The notes beneath the pieces are model-generated. The model was not told the origin of the DNA and made no database searches. It saw only the letters and a program-made list of their open reading frames with translations. This document shows positions 33,538 to 41,650 of a stretch of 64,000 nucleotides of DNA, piece by piece. This DNA is from Inquilinus limosus DSM 16000 (GTDB lineage Bacteria; Pseudomonadota; Alphaproteobacteria; DSM-16000; Inquilinaceae). Position 1 is the first letter of the stretch, and every line of letters starts with the position of its first letter. The stretch spans positions 620,001 to 684,000 of the forward strand of contig NZ_AUHM01000001.1 of NCBI RefSeq assembly GCF_000423185.1, written 5' to 3'. The translations under genes were made by a program, and so were the position numbers.

Positions 33538-34398
33538 ATGACCGACAGCAAAGGGCAGGCGGAACCGAGATCTTTGGTCACGCGCATTGCGCAACGTCTT
33601 CGGACGCGCTCGGACAGCGAACACGAGATGCGGTTCAACGCCCTTGCCTTTGGAACCGCCATCCTGATCTACCTGCTGGTGGCAGTCGGCCAAGATTCGA
33701 CCGCCATCGTCATCCCGCCCGTGTATCTCGCGATCAACTTGGCGGTTCTCGGTCATATCCTGCTGCATCCCGGGATCTGTCGTTCGCGTCGAATTTTTTC
33801 CATCGCCAGCGATCTCGGCGCACTGTTCTGTGTCCTGCACATGGGCGGAGAGGCCACTGCCATCCTGTTCCCGATCTACTTCTGGGTGATCTTAGGCAAC
33901 GGATTCCGGTTCGGGATCTTCTTCCTCCTGCTGTCCAGCGCCGTGGGTTTCGTTTCGTTCGGTGCCGTGGTGGCGACGACGTCGTTCTGGAGCTCCTACA
34001 TCGCCCTGACCGCCGGGCTCTTCGGTGGAATGCTGTTGGTGCCGCTTTGCGCCATGCCCCTCATCCACCAGCTCTCCGAGGCAAGACGCAAGGCCGAGGT
34101 GGAAAATCGGGAAAAGGGCCTCCTCCTCGCTAGCATGAGCCACGAGTTGCACCCGCCGCTGACCGCCATCGTCGGCACCGGATCGGTTCTACAGGATACC
34201 AAGCTCGATCCAGCGCAGCGGGAGATGGCCCGAAGGGTGGTATCGGCCGGACAACGGCTGCTGGAGCTGATCAATAACATCCGCGACGTTTCCCGCCCCG
34301 GAAGTGCCGATGCGCATCGAGCGCAGCGCGATCCGTGCTCGGCAGACCGGTCGCCGTATCGCAACGACTCTGCGAGTCATCGCACATTTCGGTCATAG
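33538..34398 (+). CDS. truncated RpfC-like sensor (membrane sensor plus HisKA only), copy 2
   Basis: 286 residues from the ATG at 33538. Gapless with the full kinase through residue ~255: DSEHEMRFN, five membrane helices, GNGFRFG near residue 120, and His202 in SHELHPPL. The residues after the histidine (HPP for RTP) depart from the H-box consensus, so phosphotransfer may be impaired. The last ~30 residues run out of frame into the second EAL scrap and are not conserved. No ATPase domain. Like copy 1, it keeps an open frame across the whole sensor, which is hard to explain by neutral decay alone. Role unknown; decoy or dominant-negative partner is a hypothesis. Confidence 0.8.
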   Translation: MTDSKGQAEPRSLVTRIAQRLRTRSDSEHEMRFNALAFGTAILIYLLVAVGQDSTAIVIPPVYLAINLAVLGHILLHPGICRSRRIFSIASDLGALFCVLHMGGEATAILFPIYFWVILGNGFRFGIFFLLLSSAVGFVSFGAVVATTSFWSSYIALTAGLFGGMLLVPLCAMPLIHQLSEARRKAEVENREKGLLLASMSHELHPPLTAIVGTGSVLQDTKLDPAQREMARRVVSAGQRLLELINNIRDVSRPGSADAHRAQRDPCSADRSPYRNDSASHRTFRS

Positions 34399-34500
34399 TC
34401 GGAGCCTTGACGTCACCGCCGAAGGAGCAGAAGCCGACAGACTGCCCAAGACGATCAATGCCGGATCGCCGTGAGGGTCAGGAATTCCAAGCCGATTCCG
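34303..34500 (+). pseudogene. decayed EAL-domain 3' fragment, copy 2
   Basis: In the frame of ATGCGCATCGAGCGCAGC (34309) it reads MRIERSAIR, matching LKIDRSFIR of the intact EAL domain. RSLDVTAEGAE then matches LGLEVTAEGVE, and GAGGGTCAGGAATTCCAA (34473) matches GAGGTCCAGGGATTTCAT. It is broken by a stop. The offset from the first scrap is about 1095 bases. It shares bases with the tail of truncated sensor copy 2. Confidence 0.78.
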
Positions 34501-34639
34501 GATCGTCGACCGCAAGACATCATGCGACCTCGATGATTGAAGGAGCAGGATTTGTGGTACCTTAATCTTGGCCTGAATGGTCAAGTACCGCTATTGTCAG
34601 GCGGGAGAAACGTCCCGGCAGATTAGAATCCTGTAATCG

Positions 34640-37165
34640 ATGATCGACAGCAAACCACAGACGGGATCGCGATCCGTGATCAGATACATCACGCAGCGCT
34701 TCCGGAACCGGCCGGACAGCGAGCACGAGATGCGTCTCAACGGCATCGTCTTCGCGATCGCCATCCTGATCTATGTTCTGGTCACCGGCCAATACAATCA
34801 GAGCGCAATCATCGTTCTGGCGGCCTACATCGTATTGAACTTCGCCATTCTCGGCCATATCGCGATGCATCCCGGCGTCTGCCATCCGCGCCGGATCGCA
34901 GCCATCCTCGGCGACTTCGGCGCCATGTTCTATGAGATGCATATCGGTGGCGAAGCCTCTACGATTCTATTTCCAATCTATCTTTGGGTGATATTCGGCA
35001 ACGGCTTTCGTTTCGGCATCGGCTTTCTCGCGATTGCCACTGCGTTCGGCCTAGCGTCGTTCGGCGCAGTGGTGGCGACGACGTCGTTCTGGCGTGAGCA
35101 CGGGGCCCTGTCAGCCGGCCTGCTCGGGGGCATGGTGCTGCTTCCCCTTTACGCTGCGGTTCTGATCCGCAAGCTGTCGAAGGCGAAGCAGCAGGCCGAG
35201 GAGGCGAGCCAGGCGAAGAGCCTGTTCCTGGCCAGCGTCAGCCATGAGCTGCGGACCCCGCTGACGGCCATCATCGGCATGGGGTCGGTGCTGCACGATA
35301 CCCGGCTGGACCCGTCACAGCGGGAGATGACGCAAACCGTCGTCTCGGCGGGTCAGCAGCTTTTGACCCTGATCAACGACATCCTCGACTTCTCCCGGAT
35401 CGAAGCCGGGCAGATGACGGTCCAGGCCGCCGATTTCGACCTGCCGTCGCTGCTGTCGGAGATGCGGGCGATGGTCCAGACCCAGGCCCAGTCCAAGGGG
35501 CTGCATCTCGCCGTCCACATCGATCGCCGCGTGCCGCTTCGGCTGCGGGGAAGCGAGCGGCATCTGCGGGAGATCGTGCTCAATCTCCTCGGCAACGCCG
35601 TCAAGTTCACCGAGACCGGCGGCGTGACGGTCGCGGTCCGGCCCGAGACGGGGGCCGGCGAACGGCCGCGGCTGCGCTTCGAGGTCTCCGACACCGGGAT
35701 CGGCATCGCACCCGAGGCCTCCGGCCATATCTTCGAGAGCTTCCGGCAGGCCGACGCCTCGATCATGGACCGGTTCGGCGGCACCGGGCTGGGCCTCGCC
35801 ATCTGCAAGCGGCTGGTCACCCTGCTGGGCGGCGAGATCGGCGTCGACAGCAGCCCCGGCGTCGGCAGCACCTTCTGGTTCACGCTGGACTTCGACCATG
35901 CCGCCGATACCGAGACCGAGCCGGCCTTCGAGCCGATCCCCGAGCTCGGCCTGGCCGCCGCCGACGCAGCGCTGATCGGCCGGCTGATGCCGCTTCTGAC
36001 ACCGGTGGCCGGCACGATCGAGACCTTCGGCTCGATCGATGCGGCGCTGGCCTGGCCGAATTTGCGCTCCGCCGATGCGGCCGCTGTCCTCATCGTGGAC
36101 CGACGAGCCCTGCCAGGCGATCCACAGCGCCGGGCGCAGGCCCTGGCGTCGCTGCGCTCGGCTCCCGCCGTCCGGTCGATCCTGCTCGACGGTCCGGCTG
36201 CCGACGAGCCTCTGCCGCGGGAGCTGAAGGAGGTCTTTGCCACGACGCTGTCCGCCGATGCGGACAGCCAGGCCGTCGAAACCGTCCTCCGCATCGCCCA
36301 GGCCGGGCGCCCATCCGGCCGGCAGGAGGCGACGGCGATCCGCCGCCGGTCCGGCCCGGTACGAAGCCTGTCGATCCTGGTCGCCGACGACAACCGCATG
36401 AACCAGAAGGTGCTGCGGGAGATGCTCACCAGGGCCGGCCATCAGGTCGAGCTGGCAGCGAATGGCGAAGAGGCCCTGGACGCGCTCGACGCCCGGACCT
36501 TCGATGTCGTCCTGATGGACATCAACATGCCGGTGATGAACGGCATCGAGGCGACGAAGCTGCACCGCTTCACCGCGCTGGGCCGGCCGCGCGTGCCGAT
36601 CATCGCGCTGACCGCCGATGCCACGTCGGGTGTCGCCGCACGCTGCGCCGAGGCCGGCATGGATGCCTGCCTGACCAAGCCGATCGAACCCGAGAGCCTG
36701 TTCGCCGCGATCGAAGGTCTCCTGAGCGGACAGACCGCCTTGGCCGAGCCGCCGCCGGCCCTGCCGGACAATGTCACGGCACTGCCGCAGGTCGCCGGCC
36801 CAGCCGCTGTCGACATGCGCGTGCTCGACCGGCTGGAGGCGCTAGGCGGGAACGACTTCCTGATCGAGCTGATCGACGACTTCCTGGCGGATATCGCGAC
36901 GATCGCAGAAGATTTGAGGATAGCGGCGCAAAAGGGAGATGCCCTGCTGTTCCGGGCCCATGCCCATGCGCTGCGCAGCGCGACCGCGAATATCGGCGCC
37001 CGAGGCCTGTCGGATCTCTGTCAGGATTGGCAGGGCATCAGCGGACCGGATCTCGCCCGCCAGGGCCCGTCGTATATGAGGCAATTGACCGCTGAACTAA
37101 ACCGCGTTCGGCCGATCCTGCTGCGGAGGCGTAACGCCGCTGCCCGGCCGGCCCAGAACGGCTGA
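34640..37165 (+). CDS. RpfC-like hybrid sensor histidine kinase (sensor-HisKA-HATPase-REC-HPt)
   Basis: 841 residues. NRPDSEHEMR just before helix 1 matches the DSEH element I recall in Xanthomonas RpfC, and HPRR and GNGFRFG of the sensor also have RpfC counterparts. Five membrane helices (36-178) are followed by HisKA with His202 (ASVSHELRTPL), HATPase with LLGNAVKF, DTGIGI and GGTGLGL (310-415), a degenerate receiver-like stretch (430-550), a true receiver with Asp627 (VADDN, LMDINMP, LTKP), and HPt with His776 (AHALRS). The full phosphorelay is intact. RpfC senses DSF fatty acids. It converges with the rpfF-like gene 75 bases downstream, as in Xanthomonas. Its partner is probably the GGDEF-EAL protein. 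Confidence 0.9.
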   Translation: MIDSKPQTGSRSVIRYITQRFRNRPDSEHEMRLNGIVFAIAILIYVLVTGQYNQSAIIVLAAYIVLNFAILGHIAMHPGVCHPRRIAAILGDFGAMFYEMHIGGEASTILFPIYLWVIFGNGFRFGIGFLAIATAFGLASFGAVVATTSFWREHGALSAGLLGGMVLLPLYAAVLIRKLSKAKQQAEEASQAKSLFLASVSHELRTPLTAIIGMGSVLHDTRLDPSQREMTQTVVSAGQQLLTLINDILDFSRIEAGQMTVQAADFDLPSLLSEMRAMVQTQAQSKGLHLAVHIDRRVPLRLRGSERHLREIVLNLLGNAVKFTETGGVTVAVRPETGAGERPRLRFEVSDTGIGIAPEASGHIFESFRQADASIMDRFGGTGLGLAICKRLVTLLGGEIGVDSSPGVGSTFWFTLDFDHAADTETEPAFEPIPELGLAAADAALIGRLMPLLTPVAGTIETFGSIDAALAWPNLRSADAAAVLIVDRRALPGDPQRRAQALASLRSAPAVRSILLDGPAADEPLPRELKEVFATTLSADADSQAVETVLRIAQAGRPSGRQEATAIRRRSGPVRSLSILVADDNRMNQKVLREMLTRAGHQVELAANGEEALDALDARTFDVVLMDINMPVMNGIEATKLHRFTALGRPRVPIIALTADATSGVAARCAEAGMDACLTKPIEPESLFAAIEGLLSGQTALAEPPPALPDNVTALPQVAGPAAVDMRVLDRLEALGGNDFLIELIDDFLADIATIAEDLRIAAQKGDALLFRAHAHALRSATANIGARGLSDLCQDWQGISGPDLARQGPSYMRQLTAELNRVRPILLRRRNAAARPAQNG

Positions 37166-37240
37166 TTCCAAACTGGTGGGTGAGGCGGCCGGCTCCCCCG
37201 CCTGCCGCCCCAGCTGCCCCTCGGACCACGAGATGAAGCG

Positions 37241-38197
37241 TCACTCCGCCGCGATCGGTAAGATTGCGGCCCGCCGCCGATCCTGCGCTGCGGTCAGCCT
37301 CGCCATCTTCCGAAGATCCGCCTCGCCGAGGCCGAGGCACGCGTCGGCCCAGATGTCGACCACGTCGCGCAGCTCACCGAGCGTGATCGGGTTGACCCGG
37401 CGGCGAGCCTGTAGCAAGGCACGGTGCGCATTGTATTTGCGCCCATTCTCGGCGACGTATTCGCGTACTGCCTCCACTCCCTTGCCGTCTTCCGCCAGCA
37501 CGTCGACGATTCCCATCTCGTGCAGTTCCTCGGCGGTGTAAATGCGTCCGCTGGTGATCATCTTCTCGGTCGCAACCGCTCCGATGCGGCGCGACAGGAA
37601 GCTGTACGCTCCCATTCCTGGAAACAGATTGAACAGGATCTCCGGCAAGCCCATCTTGGCGCTCCGCTCGGCAACGATCATGTCGAGCGACAACGCGCAT
37701 TCGAAGCCACCGCCCAATGCGTCGCCCTGGACCAGTGCCATCGTAATGATCGGCGTGCCGAAGGCGACGTGGTTGCGGTGGATCGCCTCGATCGCCACAT
37801 GGGCATAGCGGCGAAGGGCCGCCCGGTCCCCAAGCCGGATCTTCTCTATAAACAGGCCCAAGTCGCCGCCCATGCTGTAAATTCCTGGCAGGCCTGAGGC
37901 GAAGACGAAGTAACGAATTGGCGGCTCTTGATCCGCCCGTTCCGTGAACATGCGCCGGATCGAATGCTGCATGTCACTGATGTCCCGCAGCAGTTCCGGC
38001 GTGAAGCTCGGGCGACCTTCCGGACGCATGAAGCACCAGAAGGTCCGATCGACCGGATCGAGTTCCACGACCAGGTTGCGGTAGTGGCTGCGGGCCACCT
38101 CGATATGGGCGGGTTCCCGGGCCTGTGCCTGTGATTGCTGTCCGAAAACAAGGGGCCGCTGCTGCACTGGCTCGGGAATGGCGATGCTGGGGGTCAT
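37241..38197 (-). CDS. rpfF: RpfF-like DSF synthase (crotonase fold)
   Basis: 318 residues from the ATG at 38197 with GAAGGAG upstream. Enoyl-CoA hydratase fold with the marks of DSF synthase rather than ordinary crotonases: YFVFASGLPGIYSMGGDL, then QGDALGGGFECALS with Glu166, MGLPEILFNLFPGMGAYSF with Glu186, and SGRIYTAEEL. The two glutamates sit 20 residues apart, as the catalytic Glu141 and Glu161 of Xanthomonas RpfF do. RpfF makes cis-2-unsaturated fatty acids by dehydrating and hydrolysing 3-hydroxyacyl-ACP. The N-terminus is about 25 residues longer. The AT-rich upstream region probably holds its promoter. Confidence 0.9.
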   Translation of the reverse strand: MTPSIAIPEPVQQRPLVFGQQSQAQAREPAHIEVARSHYRNLVVELDPVDRTFWCFMRPEGRPSFTPELLRDISDMQHSIRRMFTERADQEPPIRYFVFASGLPGIYSMGGDLGLFIEKIRLGDRAALRRYAHVAIEAIHRNHVAFGTPIITMALVQGDALGGGFECALSLDMIVAERSAKMGLPEILFNLFPGMGAYSFLSRRIGAVATEKMITSGRIYTAEELHEMGIVDVLAEDGKGVEAVREYVAENGRKYNAHRALLQARRRVNPITLGELRDVVDIWADACLGLGEADLRKMARLTAAQDRRRAAILPIAAE

Positions 38198-38750
38198 CTC
38201 GTGCTCCTTCGGTTGGTGCCGACCGCGTCAAGCCCGATCGTCAGCTAGGGAGGTCTTCTTCTGCGGAGCGGCAGATCATTGTGTGCATTTCCCGTTATCT
38301 TGGCCACCCGGATCAATTATCGGCGTATTGTTTCTATAAAATAGAATAATTTTTACTAGCATTTTATGCCAAAGCCCGTATTTCCGGCCAACTATGCCCA
38401 AGAGCGAATTCAGCCTGAACTGGCCTAAAATAGGGACCGGGACCCATCAAATTCGACACCGCTACGCTATTTGGCGTATGTGACATGGGATCGGGACGGA
38501 TGCGCCCAAGTCAGGAAACCTCCGGCTGCGCCCGAGAATTCCACTTGGCGCTGTTGTCTTCAGCCTGGAAGCGTCTGCGCAAGCCCGTGACCGGACTGTG
38601 CCTGCCGGAAGGCGCCGGCCTTGATCGCGGCGTCCGGGGCGCAAGGGGCAGCGTGCCCCTTGCGCCGGATCTTCATCCCACGGCCCTCAGCCGCCGCGGT
38701 CGTTCTCGGCGCCGTGGCCGGCGTGGCCGCAAACCGAAGGCCAGATCCCG
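38198..38750. other. 553-base intergenic region upstream of rpfF, with an AT-rich core
   Basis: No gene is seen. Bases about 38318-38375 are strongly AT-rich in an otherwise GC-rich window and contain a TCTAT-AAA-ATAGA palindrome (38332-38344). This stretch lies 120-180 bases before the rpfF start and is the best candidate for its control region. The rest (38400-38750) shows nothing I can name; it ends at the 3' end of the lytic transglycosylase gene. Confidence 0.55.
38332..38344. promoter_or_regulatory. AT palindrome upstream of rpfF
   Basis: TCTAT-AAA-ATAGA, a perfect 5-bp inverted repeat in the only clearly AT-rich stretch nearby, about 135 bases upstream of the rpfF ATG. It could be an operator or part of a promoter; no family is assigned. 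Confidence 0.35.
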
Positions 38751-39911
38751 CTATTTCACCGGCGCCGAGGGCACATACCAGCCGGCGGGAAGCCCGCTGG
38801 CCTGGCGGCGGACCGGCGCCGGGGCGGCCGGGGCGGTCGCCGCCACCCGGGTCGGCGCCACCATCACCGGGGCCGGCGCGGGCACGGGCCCGGGCGCCGT
38901 CACCCGGGCCGGCCGGGCCTGCGCCGGGCGCGCCTGCGGCTGGGCGACCGACCGGGGCGCGACCGGGGGCGGGCTCGGCCGCTCCGGCTGCGAGGCCGCC
39001 ATCGCCAGCAGCACGTCGTCGACCGGCTCGACCCGCGGCCGGTCCGGGATCGGCGCCATGGTGACGGGCGCGGGCCGCACCGAGGCCGGGCGGGCGGGCG
39101 CGGCCGCCGGCATCGGCGCCACACGGTCGGGGATCGGCTGCATCGCCACCACGACCGGGCGGGACGGCGGCGCCGGAGGCGCCTGGCCGGTACGATCGGC
39201 GATGGCGGCGTCGACCCGCGCCATCGTGCCTTGCTCCTCGGGCGACAGCCGATCGGGGATCGGCGCCATCGCCATCACCACCGGCGACCGGCTGCCCGGC
39301 CGGCCGGTCCGGGCCTGGATCGCGCCGTCGACCCGCTGCTGGATCTGCTGCTCGGCGTATTGCGTCATCCGGTCGGGCCGGCTCGAACCCGGCTCGATGC
39401 CGGCGATCTGCGGGCCGATGATGTCCATGTAGCGCCGGGTCTCGGGCGGCAGCGGGCGCCCGTTCTCGACATACTGCTTGTAGCGGCCGGGCCCGGCATT
39501 GTAGGCGCCGAGGAAGCCCGGCGAGCCGTACATCTCGTACAGCTCGCGGATATAGGCGGCCCCGGCCATGATGTTGTTCTCGGGATCGTAGGGATCGCGG
39601 CCCAGGCTGTGCCTCTGGCGCAGCTCCTCATAGGTCCCGGGCATCACCTGCATCAGCCCCTGGGCGCCGGCCGAGCTGGTGATCGGCTGCCCGCCCTTCC
39701 AGGTGGCCCGGCCGCCGCTCTCCACCCGCATCACCTCGCGGATCCATTCCGGCGGGATGTTGAAGCGCCGCGACGCCTTCTGGATCTGCGGCTCCCAATA
39801 GGCGATGTTGCCACCCGACGGCCGAGGCCTGTCGCCACCGCAACCGGCGATCAATCCGGCGACCAGTCCGAGCGTGGCCGCGGCCCTCAGCCAGCTTCCC
39901 CTACCGGCCAT
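38751..39911 (-). CDS. lytic transglycosylase lipoprotein with C-terminal repeats
   Basis: 386 residues from the ATG at 39911. Signal peptide with lipobox (VAGLIAGC, Cys23). The SLT catalytic domain spans about residues 38-160: VMRVESGG with the catalytic glutamate at 63, AQGLMQVMPGTY, NNIMAGAAYIRELYEMYG and AYNAGPGR. It cleaves peptidoglycan, leaving anhydro-MurNAc. The Pro/Ala-rich tail contains two ~40-residue tandem repeats built on RVDxAI..RTG and a following M.PIPDR motif (215-220 and 257-262), plus a third M.PIPDR at 285-290. The tail function is unknown. Genome context is not informative. Confidence 0.9.
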   Translation of the reverse strand: MAGRGSWLRAAATLGLVAGLIAGCGGDRPRPSGGNIAYWEPQIQKASRRFNIPPEWIREVMRVESGGRATWKGGQPITSSAGAQGLMQVMPGTYEELRQRHSLGRDPYDPENNIMAGAAYIRELYEMYGSPGFLGAYNAGPGRYKQYVENGRPLPPETRRYMDIIGPQIAGIEPGSSRPDRMTQYAEQQIQQRVDGAIQARTGRPGSRSPVVMAMAPIPDRLSPEEQGTMARVDAAIADRTGQAPPAPPSRPVVVAMQPIPDRVAPMPAAAPARPASVRPAPVTMAPIPDRPRVEPVDDVLLAMAASQPERPSPPPVAPRSVAQPQARPAQARPARVTAPGPVPAPAPVMVAPTRVAATAPAAPAPVRRQASGLPAGWYVPSAPVK

Positions 39912-40195
39912 GATGGCCCCCTCCAGACTCCCCCGGGCACAAGCGCCCATTCTTACATCGTGATCACAGAGATCCACGACAAGCCATTCAAACCTATCAT
40001 GTTTGTCGAAAGAATGGCAGCCCCGACGAATCGAGGCGCAAGGCGGCTTTCGGGAAATGCCGCTCCGGCTGGGCGCGCCGTCACCGCCTCTCCCACCCCG
40101 CCGCCGACCGGGCGCGCTGCATCGCGCGCCGGTATCGGTCGCGATCGCAGCCGGGATCGGCGAGACTGGATCGGTCCCATTCGTGGAGGGAGCCG

Positions 40196-41104
40196 ATGAC
40201 CGACGACCTGATGCCCGGCTTCACGCCCTTCGAGATCGAGACCGAGCCCGGCATCCGCATCCGCGGCGCGTGCGGCGGCGAGGGACCGCCGGTACTGCTG
40301 CTGCACGGCCATCCGCAGACCCATGTCACCTGGCATAGGGTAGCGCCGCGGCTGGTCGCGGCCGGGTACGGCGTGGTCGCTGCGGACCTGCGCGGCTACG
40401 GCGATTCCTCCCGGCCGGAGGGCGGCGACAACCACGTCAACTATTCGAAGCGGGCGATGGCGCGCGACCAGGTGGCGGTGATGCGCGCCCTGGGCCATGA
40501 CGGCTTCGCCGTGATCGGCCATGACCGCGGCGGGCGCGTCGCCCATCGCATGGCGCTGGACCATCCGGGCGCGGTCCGCCGCGTCGCGGTGCTGGACATC
40601 GCGCCGACCGCGACCATGTACGCCCGCACCGACCGGGCCTTCGCCACCCGCTACTTCTGGTGGTTCTTCCTGATCCAGCCGGCGCCGCTGCCGGAGCGGC
40701 TGATCGAGGCCGACCCGGAGTTCTTCCTGCGCCACCACCTGGCCGGGCAGAGCCGCACGCCGGGCGTGCCGGAGGAGCGGCTGGTGCGGGAATATCTGCG
40801 CTGCTATCGCCAGCCGGGCACGATCCACGCGATCTGCGAAGATTACCGGGCCGCGGCCACGATCGACCTGGAGCACGAGGCCGCCGATGCCGACCGGAAG
40901 GTCGAGGCGCCGCTGCTGGCGCTGTGGGGCGCCAGGGGTGTGGTCGGGGAGATGTACGACGTCCCGGCGACCTGGCGCGAGAAGGCGACGGATGTCCGCG
41001 GCCGCGCCCTGCCCTGCGGCCACACCCTGCAGGAGGAGGCGCCGGACGAGACCGCCGAGGCCCTGGTCGATTTCCTGCGCGAGGATCCGGTCACCCCGCC
41101 CTGA
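40196..41104 (+). CDS. alpha/beta hydrolase, haloacetate dehalogenase-like
   Basis: 302 residues from the ATG at 40196 with GGAGGGAG upstream. Close to fluoroacetate/haloacetate dehalogenases: HGHPQTHVTWH, DLRGYGDSS, the aspartate nucleophile in IGHDRGGRVAHRM, CEDYRAAA, LALWGARG and the late histidine in CGHTLQEEAPDETAEAL. The halide pocket of known enzymes has His-Trp in an HWFFL segment; here it reads FWWFFL, so the histidine is replaced. Substrate may therefore differ from fluoroacetate. The gene ends overlap the convergent TetR by 14 bases. Confidence 0.82.
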   Translation: MTDDLMPGFTPFEIETEPGIRIRGACGGEGPPVLLLHGHPQTHVTWHRVAPRLVAAGYGVVAADLRGYGDSSRPEGGDNHVNYSKRAMARDQVAVMRALGHDGFAVIGHDRGGRVAHRMALDHPGAVRRVAVLDIAPTATMYARTDRAFATRYFWWFFLIQPAPLPERLIEADPEFFLRHHLAGQSRTPGVPEERLVREYLRCYRQPGTIHAICEDYRAAATIDLEHEAADADRKVEAPLLALWGARGVVGEMYDVPATWREKATDVRGRALPCGHTLQEEAPDETAEALVDFLREDPVTPP

Positions 41105-41648
41105 GCCGGTCCTCGATCCGGGCCAGCGAGCGGCGGAAGGCGGCGGGATCGTCCAGCGCCCGGGCCAGGACCAGGGCGCCCTGGATCGCCGCGACCGCAT
41201 CCTCCGCCCGATCGCGAGCCGTGTCCTCGGGCAGGCCGGACCGCGCCAGCGCCTGCGCCAGGGCATCGGTCCAGGCGGCGAAATAGCCCCGGACGGCGGC
41301 GGCGAACCGGTCGCGGACATCGCCGAGCGCGAAGGCGCCGACCAGGCAGACCCGGCGGCCGGAGCGGAAATAGGCGTCGACCGCGCGGATCATCTCCGGC
41401 ACCGCCTGCCGCGGCTCCTCCTCCCGCAGCGGCCGGAAGATGTGCTCCTCGAACCACCCCCCGATCTCGGCCAGCACCGCCGCCGCCATCTCCTCCTTCC
41501 CGCCCGGGAAGAAGTGGTAGAGGCTGCCCTTGCCGAGGCCGGTGCGCTCGCCGATCAGGGCCAGGCTGGCGCCTTCGAAGCCGTGTTCGCGGAACACCTC
41601 GGCCAGGGCCGGCAGCACGTCGGCGCGTTCGGCGACGATCCTGGGCAA
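41091..41648 (-). CDS. TetR family transcriptional regulator
   Basis: 185 residues from a TTG at 41648 (PRIVAERADVLPALAEVF), two bases after the upstream gene's stop. The helix-turn-helix reads FEGASLALIGERTGLGKGSLYHFFPGGKEE. The C-terminal domain resembles the YxaF/LmrA-type TetR group. An upstream ATG far inside the neighbouring gene is open but unlikely. It follows the NTF2-like gene in an operon whose promoter carries an ACTGA-N9-TCAGT palindrome, the probable operator. Confidence 0.85.
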   Translation of the reverse strand: MPRIVAERADVLPALAEVFREHGFEGASLALIGERTGLGKGSLYHFFPGGKEEMAAAVLAEIGGWFEEHIFRPLREEEPRQAVPEMIRAVDAYFRSGRRVCLVGAFALGDVRDRFAAAVRGYFAAWTDALAQALARSGLPEDTARDRAEDAVAAIQGALVLARALDDPAAFRRSLARIEDRLRAG

Positions 41649-41650
41649 GG

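Noticed and set aside
37166-37240. Possible terminator between the convergent RpfC-like and rpfF genes
   Set aside because: GC-rich stretch with weak GGCGGC/GCCGCC pairing and no T-tract; not convincing.
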